This document shows, one piece after another, positions 27,423 through 36,762 of a stretch of 64,000 nt of DNA; position 1 is the first letter of the stretch, and every line of letters begins with the position of its first letter. A program made the position numbers and the translations under genes. The stretch is from Caldilineaceae bacterium (GTDB lineage: Bacteria; Chloroflexota; Anaerolineae; Caldilineales; Caldilineaceae). The notes beneath the pieces are model-generated. The model was not told where the DNA came from. It ran no database searches and worked only from the letters and a program-made list of their open reading frames with translations. The stretch covers positions 43,337-107,336 of the forward strand of contig JAHBVH010000022.1 of assembly GCA_019637645.1 (NCBI GenBank), given 5' to 3'.

Positions 27423-28481
27423 CTATTCCCCTTGTTCCTGCGGTTGGCCGGCCACCCGATGAAACAGGAAGCGTAGAACCAACAAGACGGCTCCAGTTCC
27501 CAGCAAAATATAGGACTTGTTAAGCAGGGTAATCTCTAAATTATAGTAATAAACACTGAGAAAAAAGAGCAGAAAGGCCGTGGCAAGCCCCATAAGCAAT
27601 GTATTGCCACGCCAATACCCGAGCAGTAGCACAATGATGGCCGCTAGAATACCGGGTGTTTGATAGGCCGGAACCAGCAAGAGCGCGACCGCGCCGAGGG
27701 ACCATAGCCCTACCGCGCCAAAGAGTGGTTGCTCTACTTCGCGCAAGAGTGTAAAGGCCAGGTAAAGGAGCACGATAGCCAAACCAGCCGCGGAGAGCCA
27801 CCAAAGTTTTGCGCCCCAATCCGGGGTCAATGCCAAGAGACAAAGCCCAAAAAGCGAAAGAGCAAGCCCATAGCCTAGGGGCGCACGTAGCGAAGACCAA
27901 CGGCTGGCAAGCAATCGAAATTCTTGTTGCCACACGAGGGCCACGCCAACGGCCAGCCCAAAGGTGAGCAGATGAACATATTCGCCTTGCTCCTGAGCAT
28001 AGAGCACCACGGTGAGCGCGCCACTCATGGCCAGCACCGAGAGCATCCGATGGAGGGCATCAGGATAGAGCATCAAGATCAACAGCTCAAGCCCCAGCGT
28101 AAAGAGCGCGGTCGTGGTCACATCCTCGCGTTGCCACATGACACCGCCAATCAACAAGGCTTGCCCAGCCAAGATGACGGCAAAGGTCAACTGACCCCAA
28201 AAGATGGAACGCCGCGTGAACCATTTTAAAGCAACCGCGATCACCGTCAAGATCGCGCCAGCTACCAACGTTGACTCAGCCGAATCAATCAAATTGGCTA
28301 CGCCTAAAAAGAGGCCCAGAAAAAAAGCAGCCAGCCAAGCGGCAAAGCCAGCCAACGCTTTCACATACCAGGGTGATGACTCCACATCGTTTGCGCCCGA
28401 AAGATCCGCTGGCAGCGTTTGCGGCGCATCGGGCTTGATTTGGGGTAAGAGATCAGCAAGTAGGACCGGTGTCGTACTCAT
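27423..28481 (-). CDS. DUF4401 multi-pass membrane protein
   Basis: 352 residues, at least eight to ten hydrophobic helices, ending in a short polar tail. The position between DUF2157 and GDYXXLXY genes and the overall pattern (WYVKALAGFAAWLAAFFLGLF near the start) fit DUF4401. The start overlaps the upstream stop as ATGA. Role unknown; the trio is thought to form a membrane unit because the genes are so consistently linked. Confidence 0.85.
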   Translation of the reverse strand: MSTTPVLLADLLPQIKPDAPQTLPADLSGANDVESSPWYVKALAGFAAWLAAFFLGLFLGVANLIDSAESTLVAGAILTVIAVALKWFTRRSIFWGQLTFAVILAGQALLIGGVMWQREDVTTTALFTLGLELLILMLYPDALHRMLSVLAMSGALTVVLYAQEQGEYVHLLTFGLAVGVALVWQQEFRLLASRWSSLRAPLGYGLALSLFGLCLLALTPDWGAKLWWLSAAGLAIVLLYLAFTLLREVEQPLFGAVGLWSLGAVALLLVPAYQTPGILAAIIVLLLGYWRGNTLLMGLATAFLLFFLSVYYYNLEITLLNKSYILLGTGAVLLVLRFLFHRVAGQPQEQGE

Positions 28482-29476
28482 GGATTAGCCTCCCAGCGTT
28501 GGGCAATGCGCCGTAAAATTGTCACCGCCACACCAGCTTGCACAATCACTAAAAAGCCGGTGATAAAGTAGCCAATCGCGTCAATATCAATCAGATAACG
28601 ACCGATGGCAGTGGTCAACACCACAATGATACTCAACATAGCCATGGTCAGCATAAAGAGATCGCGCTGCCAGCGCGTATAGAAGACAAAGACGGCAATG
28701 AGAAAGAGCAGATAGAGCAATGGTGCGTAAAGATGGTTGGTCGAGTAGTCGCTGTAGCTATCATAGATCCCGATGGTCACGATCAAGGTCGGCCAGAGGA
28801 TACAAGCAAAGGCCGCTATCGCGGTCAGTTGGTTGAGCCAGCGATGACGCCACCAACTGAAAAGTCGGCTCATGATCTCCCAAAGGACGAGCGCACCAGC
28901 GTTGAGGGCAAAGAGGGTCTCTGGTTGGGGATATTGATCGCCGGGCAACACTTGGTTCCAAAAGAGGAAAAGGGCTAGGTTGAGCAAGCCTAACAAAAGT
29001 GCCCATAGGATATCAAATTGGCTGATCACGACCCACGCCAGGATCAAAAGCGCCCAATTGCTAAAGAGCGTATAGGCATCGGCCCCGGTTTGATATTCCT
29101 GCCCAAAGACCGCCAACAGCGCGCCAACTAACAACGCCGCCACGGTCAAGGCCACCTTCCCGCCTAAGCGCTGAAGCCCCACCCAATGGGCCATGCATGC
29201 CATGAGGAGAATGGCACCCTCTAGCACGCCATAGCGGGCCAAGCGGGGCAGATCTTCCCAATTATAGGCAATAAAGAAAAAGAGGCCACTAACAAAAAAG
29301 AGGGCGCCGAGCACCAGCAAGCTATAGTCCAAGAAGCGGGCCCAACCCTTGCCGCTTGGCACCGCGCCCACTAGCCGTAGCCCCTCTTCTAATTCCCGTC
29401 GATCTAGGTAGCCCCCTTGGGCCAGACGCCGGAGTCGACTCGGCGTTGCTTGTTGTTGGAAAGGTTCAGTTGTCAT
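28478..29476 (-). CDS. DUF2157 membrane protein
   Basis: 332 residues. A cytosolic N-terminus resembles the DUF2157 helical start (LRRLAQGGYLDRRELEEGLRL) and is followed by about ten transmembrane helices (first at FLDYSLLVLGALFFVSGLFFF). AGGGG lies just upstream of ATG 29476. First gene of the trio with DUF4401 and GDYXXLXY. No enzymatic residues stand out. Confidence 0.88.
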   Translation of the reverse strand: MTTEPFQQQATPSRLRRLAQGGYLDRRELEEGLRLVGAVPSGKGWARFLDYSLLVLGALFFVSGLFFFIAYNWEDLPRLARYGVLEGAILLMACMAHWVGLQRLGGKVALTVAALLVGALLAVFGQEYQTGADAYTLFSNWALLILAWVVISQFDILWALLLGLLNLALFLFWNQVLPGDQYPQPETLFALNAGALVLWEIMSRLFSWWRHRWLNQLTAIAAFACILWPTLIVTIGIYDSYSDYSTNHLYAPLLYLLFLIAVFVFYTRWQRDLFMLTMAMLSIIVVLTTAIGRYLIDIDAIGYFITGFLVIVQAGVAVTILRRIAQRWEANP

Positions 29477-29704
29477 CTCACCCCTACTTATGACTTATTC
29501 AGCCCGATAGATACATAGTATATCAGAAAACGTAAGCCAAATCATTAGGTAAAAAGGCAGAAATCCAAGGTCAACTGGCTCGATTTGGGTCACGCGAATG
29601 GCAGAAATCGGGCAGTGAGTCCTGATGAAGATTGCGAAAATGTTGCGGGATCCGCTGACCGCCCGGCTAGGGAACAACGTCCGCGGCAGCGGAGTTGCTG
29701 GGGC

Positions 29705-30478
29705 TTAGACCGTGCGCGTCGCCAGCAAGGCAGCGATCCGCTGCTGTGTATCAGGGTGGTTCAAACAACGAATGGCTGCGCTGGCTTCGGCTAGGGCATT
29801 CTCATCCACCGTTGTATCCAAACTATCATCTAAGAGGAGCTTCATTTGGGCGACGGCCAATGGGCTACAACTCCGAATCCCTTCCACCATCTGATCCAAA
29901 TATTTTTGCACGGCTTCCCGAATCCCAACATAATCCACCAAGCCAAACTCATAGGCACGGCGGGCATCAAGAATCGCCCCTGTGAAAAACATGGCCTTGG
30001 CTTGGGCTAGGCCCACCCGCCGGGGAAGACGGTGGCTGCCACCCCACCCCGAGACTAGCCCGAGTTTGGCTTCGGGCAAGCCCAACTTGGCATTATCAGT
30101 CGCCAAGATCAGATCACAGGCTAGCGCAAGTTCTAAGCCTCCCCCCAATACATCCCCTTCTACCCAAGCGATCACCGGCAGGGGTAATTCCGCAAGGGTA
30201 TTAAAGACTTCATGGCCCCGTTGTACCCAAGTGACAATGTTGGCCGTGTCCAATTCCCGGAGAGCGGCCAAGTTGGGTCCTACCACAAAAGCTTTCTCGG
30301 AATTGCTGCGGATCACAACCGCGCGCAGATCTTCGTGCTCCTCTTCGATGCGCTCCAACACATCCGCTAGGCGGTCCAACACATCGAGATCAAGCGTCGG
30401 CGGCTGGCCTGCGGTTTCGCTAGCAAAAGTCAGCGTAACCAGATCTTTCTGACGCCGAAAGCTAAGATGGGTTTGCAT
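29705..30478 (-). CDS. Enoyl-CoA hydratase/isomerase family protein
   Basis: 257 residues, full length for the crotonase family. The oxyanion-hole segments are seen: NSEKAFVVGPNLAALRELD and WVEGDVLGGGLELALACDLILA. The active-site region is GLPEAKLGLVSGWGGSHRLPRRVG, with a Glu in PEAKLGL and another hydrophilic residue position near GWGGS. Start ATG 30478 has AAGGAG seven bases upstream. Likely fatty acid or aromatic CoA catabolism; monocistronic here, so substrate is open. Confidence 0.92.
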   Translation of the reverse strand: MQTHLSFRRQKDLVTLTFASETAGQPPTLDLDVLDRLADVLERIEEEHEDLRAVVIRSNSEKAFVVGPNLAALRELDTANIVTWVQRGHEVFNTLAELPLPVIAWVEGDVLGGGLELALACDLILATDNAKLGLPEAKLGLVSGWGGSHRLPRRVGLAQAKAMFFTGAILDARRAYEFGLVDYVGIREAVQKYLDQMVEGIRSCSPLAVAQMKLLLDDSLDTTVDENALAEASAAIRCLNHPDTQQRIAALLATRTV

Positions 30479-30578
30479 CCATGGGCTCCTTACACTGGGT
30501 TAAACAAAACAGTTTGAGTATAGCCGATTTCGACGTGCCCGCCAAGCAGGTGTAGCGCCAGGGGTGTAAAAATGCGCT

Positions 30579-30607
30579 TTGGGCATTTCCAGCAAAGCAG
30601 TTATAAT
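30579..30607 (+). promoter_or_regulatory. Candidate sigma-70 promoter for the PIG-L family gene
   Basis: TTGGGC, a 17-base spacer and a consensus TATAAT (30602-30607), about 85 bases upstream of ATG 30693. Confidence 0.6.
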
Positions 30608-30692
30608 GGGCCTACTTGATCGTTCAAGCCAATTATTGCGGTTGTGCCAAGGCGCTTTGGCGCAACTACACAAGTAGAGACGAGAAACACCT

Positions 30693-31547
30693 ATGACTTT
30701 ACGCATCTTATCGATCGGGGCTCATCCGGCAGATATTTTTGATCAGTCCGGTGGCACCATGGCTCATCATGTGAAGCGCGGCGACATTGTCGGCTGTGTC
30801 GTCTTAACCCACGGGGCGCGGATCCATGATGCAGTGATCAGCGATGCCATGTTTCACAAAGATGAAGTACCCGACGCAAGCGAATTGCAGGCGCTCATGC
30901 ACGAACGCTCCGACGTCAAAGCCGAGGAGACCCGCCGCGCCTGTGCCTTACTCGGCGTGGAAGATGTCACCTTCTTTGGGGCGGATGATGCTGTGCTTTT
31001 GGTCAATGAAGATCTAGTCCGCCGCCTGGCTCGTCTCCTCCGCGAAAAACGACCAGACATTATCTTGACCCACTATCCCAAAGAGAGCGATGGCCTGCTC
31101 AACCCCCATGCGGTGGCTGGGCAGATTGTGCTTGGGGCCCTGTCCTTGGCGGCCAGTGTCGATCCTGGCGACCGCAACCCGCCCCACAAGACGGCCCAAG
31201 TCTTTTTCTTTGGCACGGGGGCAGCGTCGATCCGGCGCAATCTCTGGGATGCCACCGGCGGTTATACTAATGATGTCTTTATTGATATTGGGGATGTGGT
31301 CGAGCTGAAATTAGCGGCGATTGACTGTATGGTCAGCCAAGGGTATGGTGGTGCGTATGCCCGCAAGCGCATTGAAACGAGCGATGGGGCCTTTGGCAAT
31401 GCTGGTGGCGTGGCCTATGCCGAAGCGTTTATCAGCCTCCATGCCGAAACGCACTATTACTTGCCCGTGACGGACTATGCGTTAGAAGGGGCACGTGCAT
31501 CGGATCATGAGCTGATTACCAAACGCTCGTACAAGTTAGCCGTCTAG
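30693..31547 (+). CDS. PIG-L/LmbE family deacetylase-like protein with altered catalytic motif
   Basis: 284 residues. The N-terminal motif ILSIGAHPADIFDQSGGTMAHH aligns with the AHPDDE..GGT motif of PIG-L/MshB enzymes. His and the second Asp (zinc ligands) are kept, but the first Asp, the general base in MshB, is Ala. A His that could be the third zinc ligand is in LLNPHAVAGQIV. Otherwise the fold is complete (VGCVVLTHGARI, RPDIILTHYPKESDGL). It may hydrolyse N-acyl sugars by another base, or bind only. A good TATAAT promoter precedes it. Confidence 0.85.
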   Translation: MTLRILSIGAHPADIFDQSGGTMAHHVKRGDIVGCVVLTHGARIHDAVISDAMFHKDEVPDASELQALMHERSDVKAEETRRACALLGVEDVTFFGADDAVLLVNEDLVRRLARLLREKRPDIILTHYPKESDGLLNPHAVAGQIVLGALSLAASVDPGDRNPPHKTAQVFFFGTGAASIRRNLWDATGGYTNDVFIDIGDVVELKLAAIDCMVSQGYGGAYARKRIETSDGAFGNAGGVAYAEAFISLHAETHYYLPVTDYALEGARASDHELITKRSYKLAV

Positions 31548-31593
31548 CCGCGGTACACGAGCGCTGGCGGCGTAAGTTCTCATCACAATAAAG

Positions 31594-31629
31594 ACGAGGG
31601 TAGACTGTGCAGCGACAGTCTACCCTCGT
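31594..31629. terminator. Bidirectional rho-independent terminator
   Basis: ACGAGGGTAGACTGT and ACAGTCTACCCTCGT, 15-bp perfect arms with a 6-base loop. A-rich sequence lies to the left and T-rich to the right. It lies between convergent genes ending at 31547 and 31694. Confidence 0.9.
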
Positions 31630-31693
31630 TTCTCGTTTAGCAATGCGAATGGCCCCGGCTATAGCGATGACCGTATGTAGTTTTTAATCCCCA

Positions 31694-32662
31694 TTAGTTG
31701 TAACGGATCCGTGGGTCAGCCACCGCGTACAAAATGTCCGCGAGCAGGTTGCTGACCAGGATCATCGTTGCGCTGATCAGGGTGATGCCCATGAGAATAG
31801 GATAGTCACGCGTGGTGGTGGCGCGATAGCCCAACATCCCCATCCCAGGCCATTGGAAGATGGTTTCAATAATCACAGCGCCGCCCAGCAAGGCAGGCAA
31901 GCTGAGGGTCACAATCGTAATAAGCGGGATCAGCGAGTTACGGAAGGCATGGCGCAGAACCACCACCCATTCCCGCAAGCCCTTGGAGCGTGCTGTCGTG
32001 ACATAATCGGTGTGCAACACTTCCAGCATGCTAGAGCGCGTGTAGCGCGCCCAGACCCCCGCGTTAAAGACGCCCAAAATCGTGGCGGGCAGGATTAGAT
32101 GACGAACGCGGTCGATCAGAGAAAATGGTTCGCCAATCGTCTGCATTCCATAGGTCGGTAGAATATCCAGTTTCAGCGCAAAGATATAGATAAAACTGAG
32201 CCCGACAAAGAAAGAAGGGATCGAAAGATTGATAAAGGCAATGATAGTGAGAATATAATCAATGAGCGAATAGGGCTTGAGCGCCATGATAATCCCCATG
32301 GGCACGCCTAGCAACAGCGCCAACACCAGGGAAGCCCCCATGAGCAACAAGGTCGGCGGAACCCGCTCGGCTAGCTGCGCAGAAACAGACATGGCGCCTT
32401 TGTAGGGATAGCCAAGATCCCCCTGCAACGTCGAGCCTAGCCAGCGGGCGTAGCGCACGATCCAGGGGTCATCCAACCCAAATTGCTGCCGGATCTTCAG
32501 CACCTGCTCTGGCGACATTTCGACAAAAGCACCATAACCGATAATATTCACCACTGGATCGCCCGGCGAAAGGGCAAAGAGGGCAAAGACAATCAAAGTA
32601 ATTCCCAAAAAGACCGGGATCGAAATCAGTAAACGCTGAACAATATATTTCGTCATCGTCAT
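31694..32662 (-). CDS. ABC transporter permease, DppB/OppB type
   Basis: 322 residues from ATG 32662. A longer frame from a GTG at 32815 adds a non-conserved stretch. MTKYIVQRLLISIPVFLGITLIVF is the usual first helix of peptide/nickel permeases. The cytoplasmic EAA-type loop is visible (DYVTTARSKGLREWVVVLRHAFRNSLIPL). It pairs with the DppC-type permease at 34786-35733 and the binding protein between them. No ATPase gene (DppD/F) is in this cluster, so the complex must borrow one from elsewhere. Confidence 0.93.
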   Translation of the reverse strand: MTMTKYIVQRLLISIPVFLGITLIVFALFALSPGDPVVNIIGYGAFVEMSPEQVLKIRQQFGLDDPWIVRYARWLGSTLQGDLGYPYKGAMSVSAQLAERVPPTLLLMGASLVLALLLGVPMGIIMALKPYSLIDYILTIIAFINLSIPSFFVGLSFIYIFALKLDILPTYGMQTIGEPFSLIDRVRHLILPATILGVFNAGVWARYTRSSMLEVLHTDYVTTARSKGLREWVVVLRHAFRNSLIPLITIVTLSLPALLGGAVIIETIFQWPGMGMLGYRATTTRDYPILMGITLISATMILVSNLLADILYAVADPRIRYN

Positions 32663-32854
32663 AGTCAAGTCATTCTCTTTATCATGCCATAGCCAAGACC
32701 ATGCCATAGCCAAGAACCTGGCCCCGACATCGCGCTTGGTCTGGGGTGCAATGACGGCCGGCACAGAGAATAGGCGCTTCATGCTTCGTTCGCTTTGTTC
32801 CAGCCCCCAAAGCACGAAGCGCCTATCAGTCAGTCAAGCAAAATCACCAATCAA

Positions 32855-34597
32855 CTACTGTTCCCAGATCCACCAGCTGCCAGGCTTGTACATCTTGGTC
32901 CAAATCCCTAAACCGGCATTGGTCTGCCAATCCACCCCTTGCAGGCGCACACTCTTAGCCGCCACAAAGGAAGGCGAGGCGGTCATCAAGGCGGGCAGAT
33001 CTTCATTCCAGATACAGTCGATCTGCTGATAGATTTCAATGCGCTTCTGCGGATCAGATTCGATCTTGGCCTGTTCGATCAACGCCGGCAACGCCGGATT
33101 CGTATAATCCTCGGCGGTTGGCTTCAAGCCAGTGCCAGCATCTGGCGCTTCTGGCCAGCTGCGATAGCCCCAGTTAGAAGTCGAATCCTCGGTCATGAAG
33201 GGCAGAATGCCACCCGGATCCGCGCCAGGCCCAAAGAGCAACACGTGGAAGTCCCAATCGCGGCCGCGCTCGCCCCGCCCCTGGGTGTAATCAGGAATCA
33301 GGGAGGGATCGATAATGTCCACATTCACCGTAAAGCCCTGCGCCCGGAGATATTCTTGGGCAATGGGCAGATAATCGAGACGCGCCTTGATCCCCGTCCA
33401 AGCCATTAGATCGAGCGTAATGGTGGCCGGATCAACCCCAATTTCGGCCCACAGTTCTTTGGCTTTTTCTGGATCATAGTCGTAGCGGGTCATGGTAGGA
33501 CAGGCATAGGGCGTGCCATCAAAGAAGCTATGGCGCACGGTGCCCAACCCTTGCAAAATACTATCCACATAGGCTTGGCGGTCAATCGAATAGAGGAAGG
33601 CTTGCTTGGCTTTGGGGTTCTTCCACAGGCCGTTGTCGGTATAGTAGTTCATTTCCAAACCATACCATTGAGCATTGTTTTCCGCCACGAGGAGATCGAC
33701 CGTCGCTTCCGTTTCTAGGCGGCTCACTTCAGTCAACTGGAGCGGATTCACCAAGTCAAGCTCACCCCGCTGGAGTTGCACCACCGCCACTTCTGGTGTG
33801 GCGATCTTCAAGAAGAGCCGTTCGGGGCCAACCGCGCCGCCCCAGTAACTTTCATTGCGGGCAAATTCAATATACTGATCGGTTTCGTAGGTAACAAATT
33901 TATAAGGACCTGTGCCCACTGGATTGGTAAACCAATAATCAGCGGTACCGGCAAAGACCTGCTCTGGATCCAAGGTTTCGATAATGTGTTTGGGTACAAT
34001 TTCCGTCAGATCCGCAATAAAGAGGCGGGACAGACCAGCATCGGGACTATCAAGGGTAATTTGCAGCGTCAGCTCATCGATAACCGTAATCCCCGTAATA
34101 CGCTCAGCTTCGCCCGCATTATAGGCGAGCAACCCTTGAATCGTACGGCCCTGACGCACTTCGTTGAGCGGGCGCAGGTTTGGATTGTAGCGCAGTTCAT
34201 AGGTATAGAGGACATCCTCGGCGGTAAAGGGCTCCCCGTCATGCCAAGTGACGCCTTCCCGCAGGTGTACCGTATAGACCAGCCCATCCTCAGAAATCTC
34301 AACGCTTTCCCCCAGCATGGGCTCTAGCGTACCATCGGCTAACGGCCAGAAGAGCCACTCGGCCATAGGGCTAATGGCCCAGGCACTCTCCCAGTTGCTG
34401 CGATGGGGCCAGCTCTGTTCCGGCCAACCATTGGGCTGCCACACATTGAGGGTGCCACCGGCTTGCGGTTCGCTGGGCGGCTCAGCGGCGGGTACGCTAG
34501 CGGCTGGCTCAGCAGCCGGTGGTGCGCTAGCCACACAGGCATTTAGCAGCAGCACCAGCAAAAGCAGAAGGGGTAAAAATGTCGATTTACGCTTCAT
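32855..34597 (-). CDS. ABC transporter substrate-binding protein, family 5 (DppA/OppA type), lipoprotein
   Basis: 580 residues from ATG 34597 (AGGAAAG upstream). Signal peptide with lipobox LLNACVAS, then an Ala/Pro-rich linker (about 22-45) and the family 5 fold: TYELRYNP-like segments, GVTWHDGEPFTAEDV (about 125-140), NPVGTGPYKFV and FARNESYWGG. Family members bind peptides, nickel or sugars' breakdown products; specificity cannot be read here. It is co-oriented between its two permease genes. Confidence 0.95.
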   Translation of the reverse strand: MKRKSTFLPLLLLLVLLLNACVASAPPAAEPAASVPAAEPPSEPQAGGTLNVWQPNGWPEQSWPHRSNWESAWAISPMAEWLFWPLADGTLEPMLGESVEISEDGLVYTVHLREGVTWHDGEPFTAEDVLYTYELRYNPNLRPLNEVRQGRTIQGLLAYNAGEAERITGITVIDELTLQITLDSPDAGLSRLFIADLTEIVPKHIIETLDPEQVFAGTADYWFTNPVGTGPYKFVTYETDQYIEFARNESYWGGAVGPERLFLKIATPEVAVVQLQRGELDLVNPLQLTEVSRLETEATVDLLVAENNAQWYGLEMNYYTDNGLWKNPKAKQAFLYSIDRQAYVDSILQGLGTVRHSFFDGTPYACPTMTRYDYDPEKAKELWAEIGVDPATITLDLMAWTGIKARLDYLPIAQEYLRAQGFTVNVDIIDPSLIPDYTQGRGERGRDWDFHVLLFGPGADPGGILPFMTEDSTSNWGYRSWPEAPDAGTGLKPTAEDYTNPALPALIEQAKIESDPQKRIEIYQQIDCIWNEDLPALMTASPSFVAAKSVRLQGVDWQTNAGLGIWTKMYKPGSWWIWEQ

Positions 34598-34785
34598 CTG
34601 TTTTCTCTTTCCTGGAATCAATTAACGTTAACCATAGGATAATTCTAGCGTGGAGGATAGTATAGATGATAGGCAACGGTTGCGCTATCTACCTAGGAAG
34701 AAGTACCTTCTCCAGTAGATAGCTGTTGACCTTCTTCCAGCAAGGTGATTACTCCGCTCTCGGTAGTGTGGCGTGTGGGCAACGG

Positions 34786-35733
34786 TTATTGTTCAGCCAG
34801 CACACCCTTGGGATCTAAGGCATCGCGCAGGCCATCCCCAACAAAGTTGATCGAAAGCACGGCCAACATGATTGCCAACCCCGGCGGCAGCCACAACCAA
34901 GGCATCTGTTCCAGAATGACTAGCTCTTGAGCCGCGGTCATCATATTGCCCCAGCTTGCGGCTGGCGGCAGGATGCCCAGGTTCAGGAAGGAAAGCGAGG
35001 CTTCGGTCAGAATCGCCACAGCGACACCAAAGGTGGCATGGACAACCAGCGGCGCCACAATCCCAGGCACCACATGCCGCCGAATGATCCGCCCGTCCGG
35101 AACACCAAGCGAGCGCGCCGCCAACACATAGTCCATTTCCCGTAGCGAAAGAATTTGGGCACGCACGAGGCGCGTTGGTTCGGTCCACCGCAGGACGGCA
35201 ATGGCGAGGATCGTATTTTGCAGCCCTGGCCCGAGAATGGCAACCAGAAAGATGATAATGATCAATGACGGAAAAGTCATGACAATATCGACAACCCGCA
35301 TAATAATCCAATCAACCTTCCCCCCATAGTAACCGGCCAATGAGCCCAAGATAATAGCAATCACTTCATAAATCGCAACTGCCAACAGGCCCACAGCTAA
35401 GGAAGGTCGCGCCCCCCAAATCAACCGACTCAAAACATCGCGGCCAAAGCTATCGGTCCCCAACCAATAGTCGGCGCTGGGCGCTTCGCGAAAGCGCCGT
35501 AAATTCTGTTCAGCATAGTCATATGGAGCGATAAAAGGGGCAAAGAGAGCAATTAAGATGAGTAGGGTTAGGACCAGTAACCCAAACATCGCCAAGCGGT
35601 GGCGCAGAAAGCGCCGCCGCGCCCGCCGCCAGGGCGAGTCTACCTGACGGGTGGCAAAGGGAGACGCAACAGACGAAGTAGCACGGTCTGGTTTAAGATT
35701 GAGAGCTTCTACATTTTGTGACGGTATTGACAT
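34786..35733 (-). CDS. ABC transporter permease, DppC/OppC type
   Basis: 315 residues. The N-terminal cytoplasmic segment (SPWRRARRRFLRHRLAMFGL) is the usual OppC_N region, followed by six helices. An LGTDSFGRDVLSRLIWG motif and the ABC-coupling loop (DYVLAARSLGVPDGRIIRRHVVPGIV) are seen. First gene of the minus-strand transporter group; the binding protein start is about 190 bp downstream. The ribosome site is poor (AGCGGAAATG), so the exact start is moderately certain. Confidence 0.93.
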   Translation of the reverse strand: MSIPSQNVEALNLKPDRATSSVASPFATRQVDSPWRRARRRFLRHRLAMFGLLVLTLLILIALFAPFIAPYDYAEQNLRRFREAPSADYWLGTDSFGRDVLSRLIWGARPSLAVGLLAVAIYEVIAIILGSLAGYYGGKVDWIIMRVVDIVMTFPSLIIIIFLVAILGPGLQNTILAIAVLRWTEPTRLVRAQILSLREMDYVLAARSLGVPDGRIIRRHVVPGIVAPLVVHATFGVAVAILTEASLSFLNLGILPPAASWGNMMTAAQELVILEQMPWLWLPPGLAIMLAVLSINFVGDGLRDALDPKGVLAEQ

Positions 35734-36054
35734 CGTAGCTTACATTTCCGCTGAAAATCGTGGATATGGGGGAAATGATTACTTGGCTGGACAGGTCGCA
35801 AGTGCGAAAGCTATCGTATTGTACCATACCTTGTCAAGTTACCAACCGCGAAAGTTACCAAAGATGGTGCAGCAATTATACCAATCTTCTTACATTGAAG
35901 CTTTACCCCAGCTTCCAAAATTCGCCCATAAGCAGAAAATCGTCGCAGCCCTTCCCCAAGCCGACAAGTAGAGCAAAGTCTGGTATAATTAGGTTGTTGC
36001 ATTTACAGGCCGTAACCCACGTCAAAAGAAAAACCGTTCTCCGAGGGAATCACC
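35734..36054. other. Divergent intergenic region with promoter
   Basis: 321 bp between the transporter operon and the rightward hypothetical gene. It holds the promoter at 35961-35989. On the minus strand a TTGACA is present near 35835 but no well-spaced -10 was found. No gene supported. Confidence 0.5.
35961..35989 (+). promoter_or_regulatory. Candidate sigma-70 promoter for the hypothetical gene at 36055
   Basis: CCGACA, 17 bases, TATAAT (35984-35989). Confidence 0.6.
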
Positions 36055-36753
36055 ATGGAAGCACTACCACAACGCACGCAACAGGTGGTTGAAAGCTTGA
36101 CCGACAATGAAGCGTTAACTGATAATCTAGAAGACGAGGCGGCACAAGCCTTGCTAGATTGGGGGATTGCCTTGGGCAAAACCGTTGTCCAGAGCACGGC
36201 CAATTTGGATGATACTGCCGCAGAAGAAGCCATAGCACCAGGGCTGAAAGCAACGCGGCGCCTACTGAAGGTGGTGAATCAGCACTTTGCCGCGGACCAC
36301 GAGCCAACAACGAGCCGTTCGATGGAGCCGACAACCGATCAAGCAGGAAACGACGAAGAAAACGCGTTGCGGCCGCTCCTCCGCGACATTGTCCAACAGG
36401 TGACGCTGATTCTTGGGCCGACCTATCAACCACCCACAGAAGAACAACTGACAACCTTTGCCGCCCAATTCGCCAAAGAGACGCCAACGCCCCAAGCGCT
36501 GATCCAGGCGTTACGTAGGTTCATTGAGCAACCAAGTGAAGAGGCTGCACCGAGAGGTGAACCACCCCGATCTGAGCCCGAGCCTATACCTGAAGCCCTA
36601 CCAATGGCCGCACAATCGCCCCCCATAGCTACCCCCGTCTCTACCGTTGCACCACCCAGCCACGCACAGCCGGTGGCGGCGCTCAGCCCGTGGATGAAGC
36701 GCCTACGGGAACAGCTTCGTCGCCTTTATCAACACCCGAATAAAATGGATTGA
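36055..36753 (+). CDS. Hypothetical acidic protein, Pro-rich C-terminal half
   Basis: 232 residues, not recognised. The first ~95 residues are predicted helical and acidic (QQVVESLTDNEALTDNLED), a middle helical block resembles part of the first (PLLRDIVQQVTLIL), and residues ~160-210 are Pro/Glu/Ala-rich. It ends with a basic helix (MKRLREQLRRLYQH). GAGGGAA lies upstream of ATG 36055. It precedes the phospholipase D-like gene by 9 bp and is probably co-transcribed. Confidence 0.7.
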   Translation: MEALPQRTQQVVESLTDNEALTDNLEDEAAQALLDWGIALGKTVVQSTANLDDTAAEEAIAPGLKATRRLLKVVNQHFAADHEPTTSRSMEPTTDQAGNDEENALRPLLRDIVQQVTLILGPTYQPPTEEQLTTFAAQFAKETPTPQALIQALRRFIEQPSEEAAPRGEPPRSEPEPIPEALPMAAQSPPIATPVSTVAPPSHAQPVAALSPWMKRLREQLRRLYQHPNKMD

Positions 36754-36762
36754 GGTTCTAGC

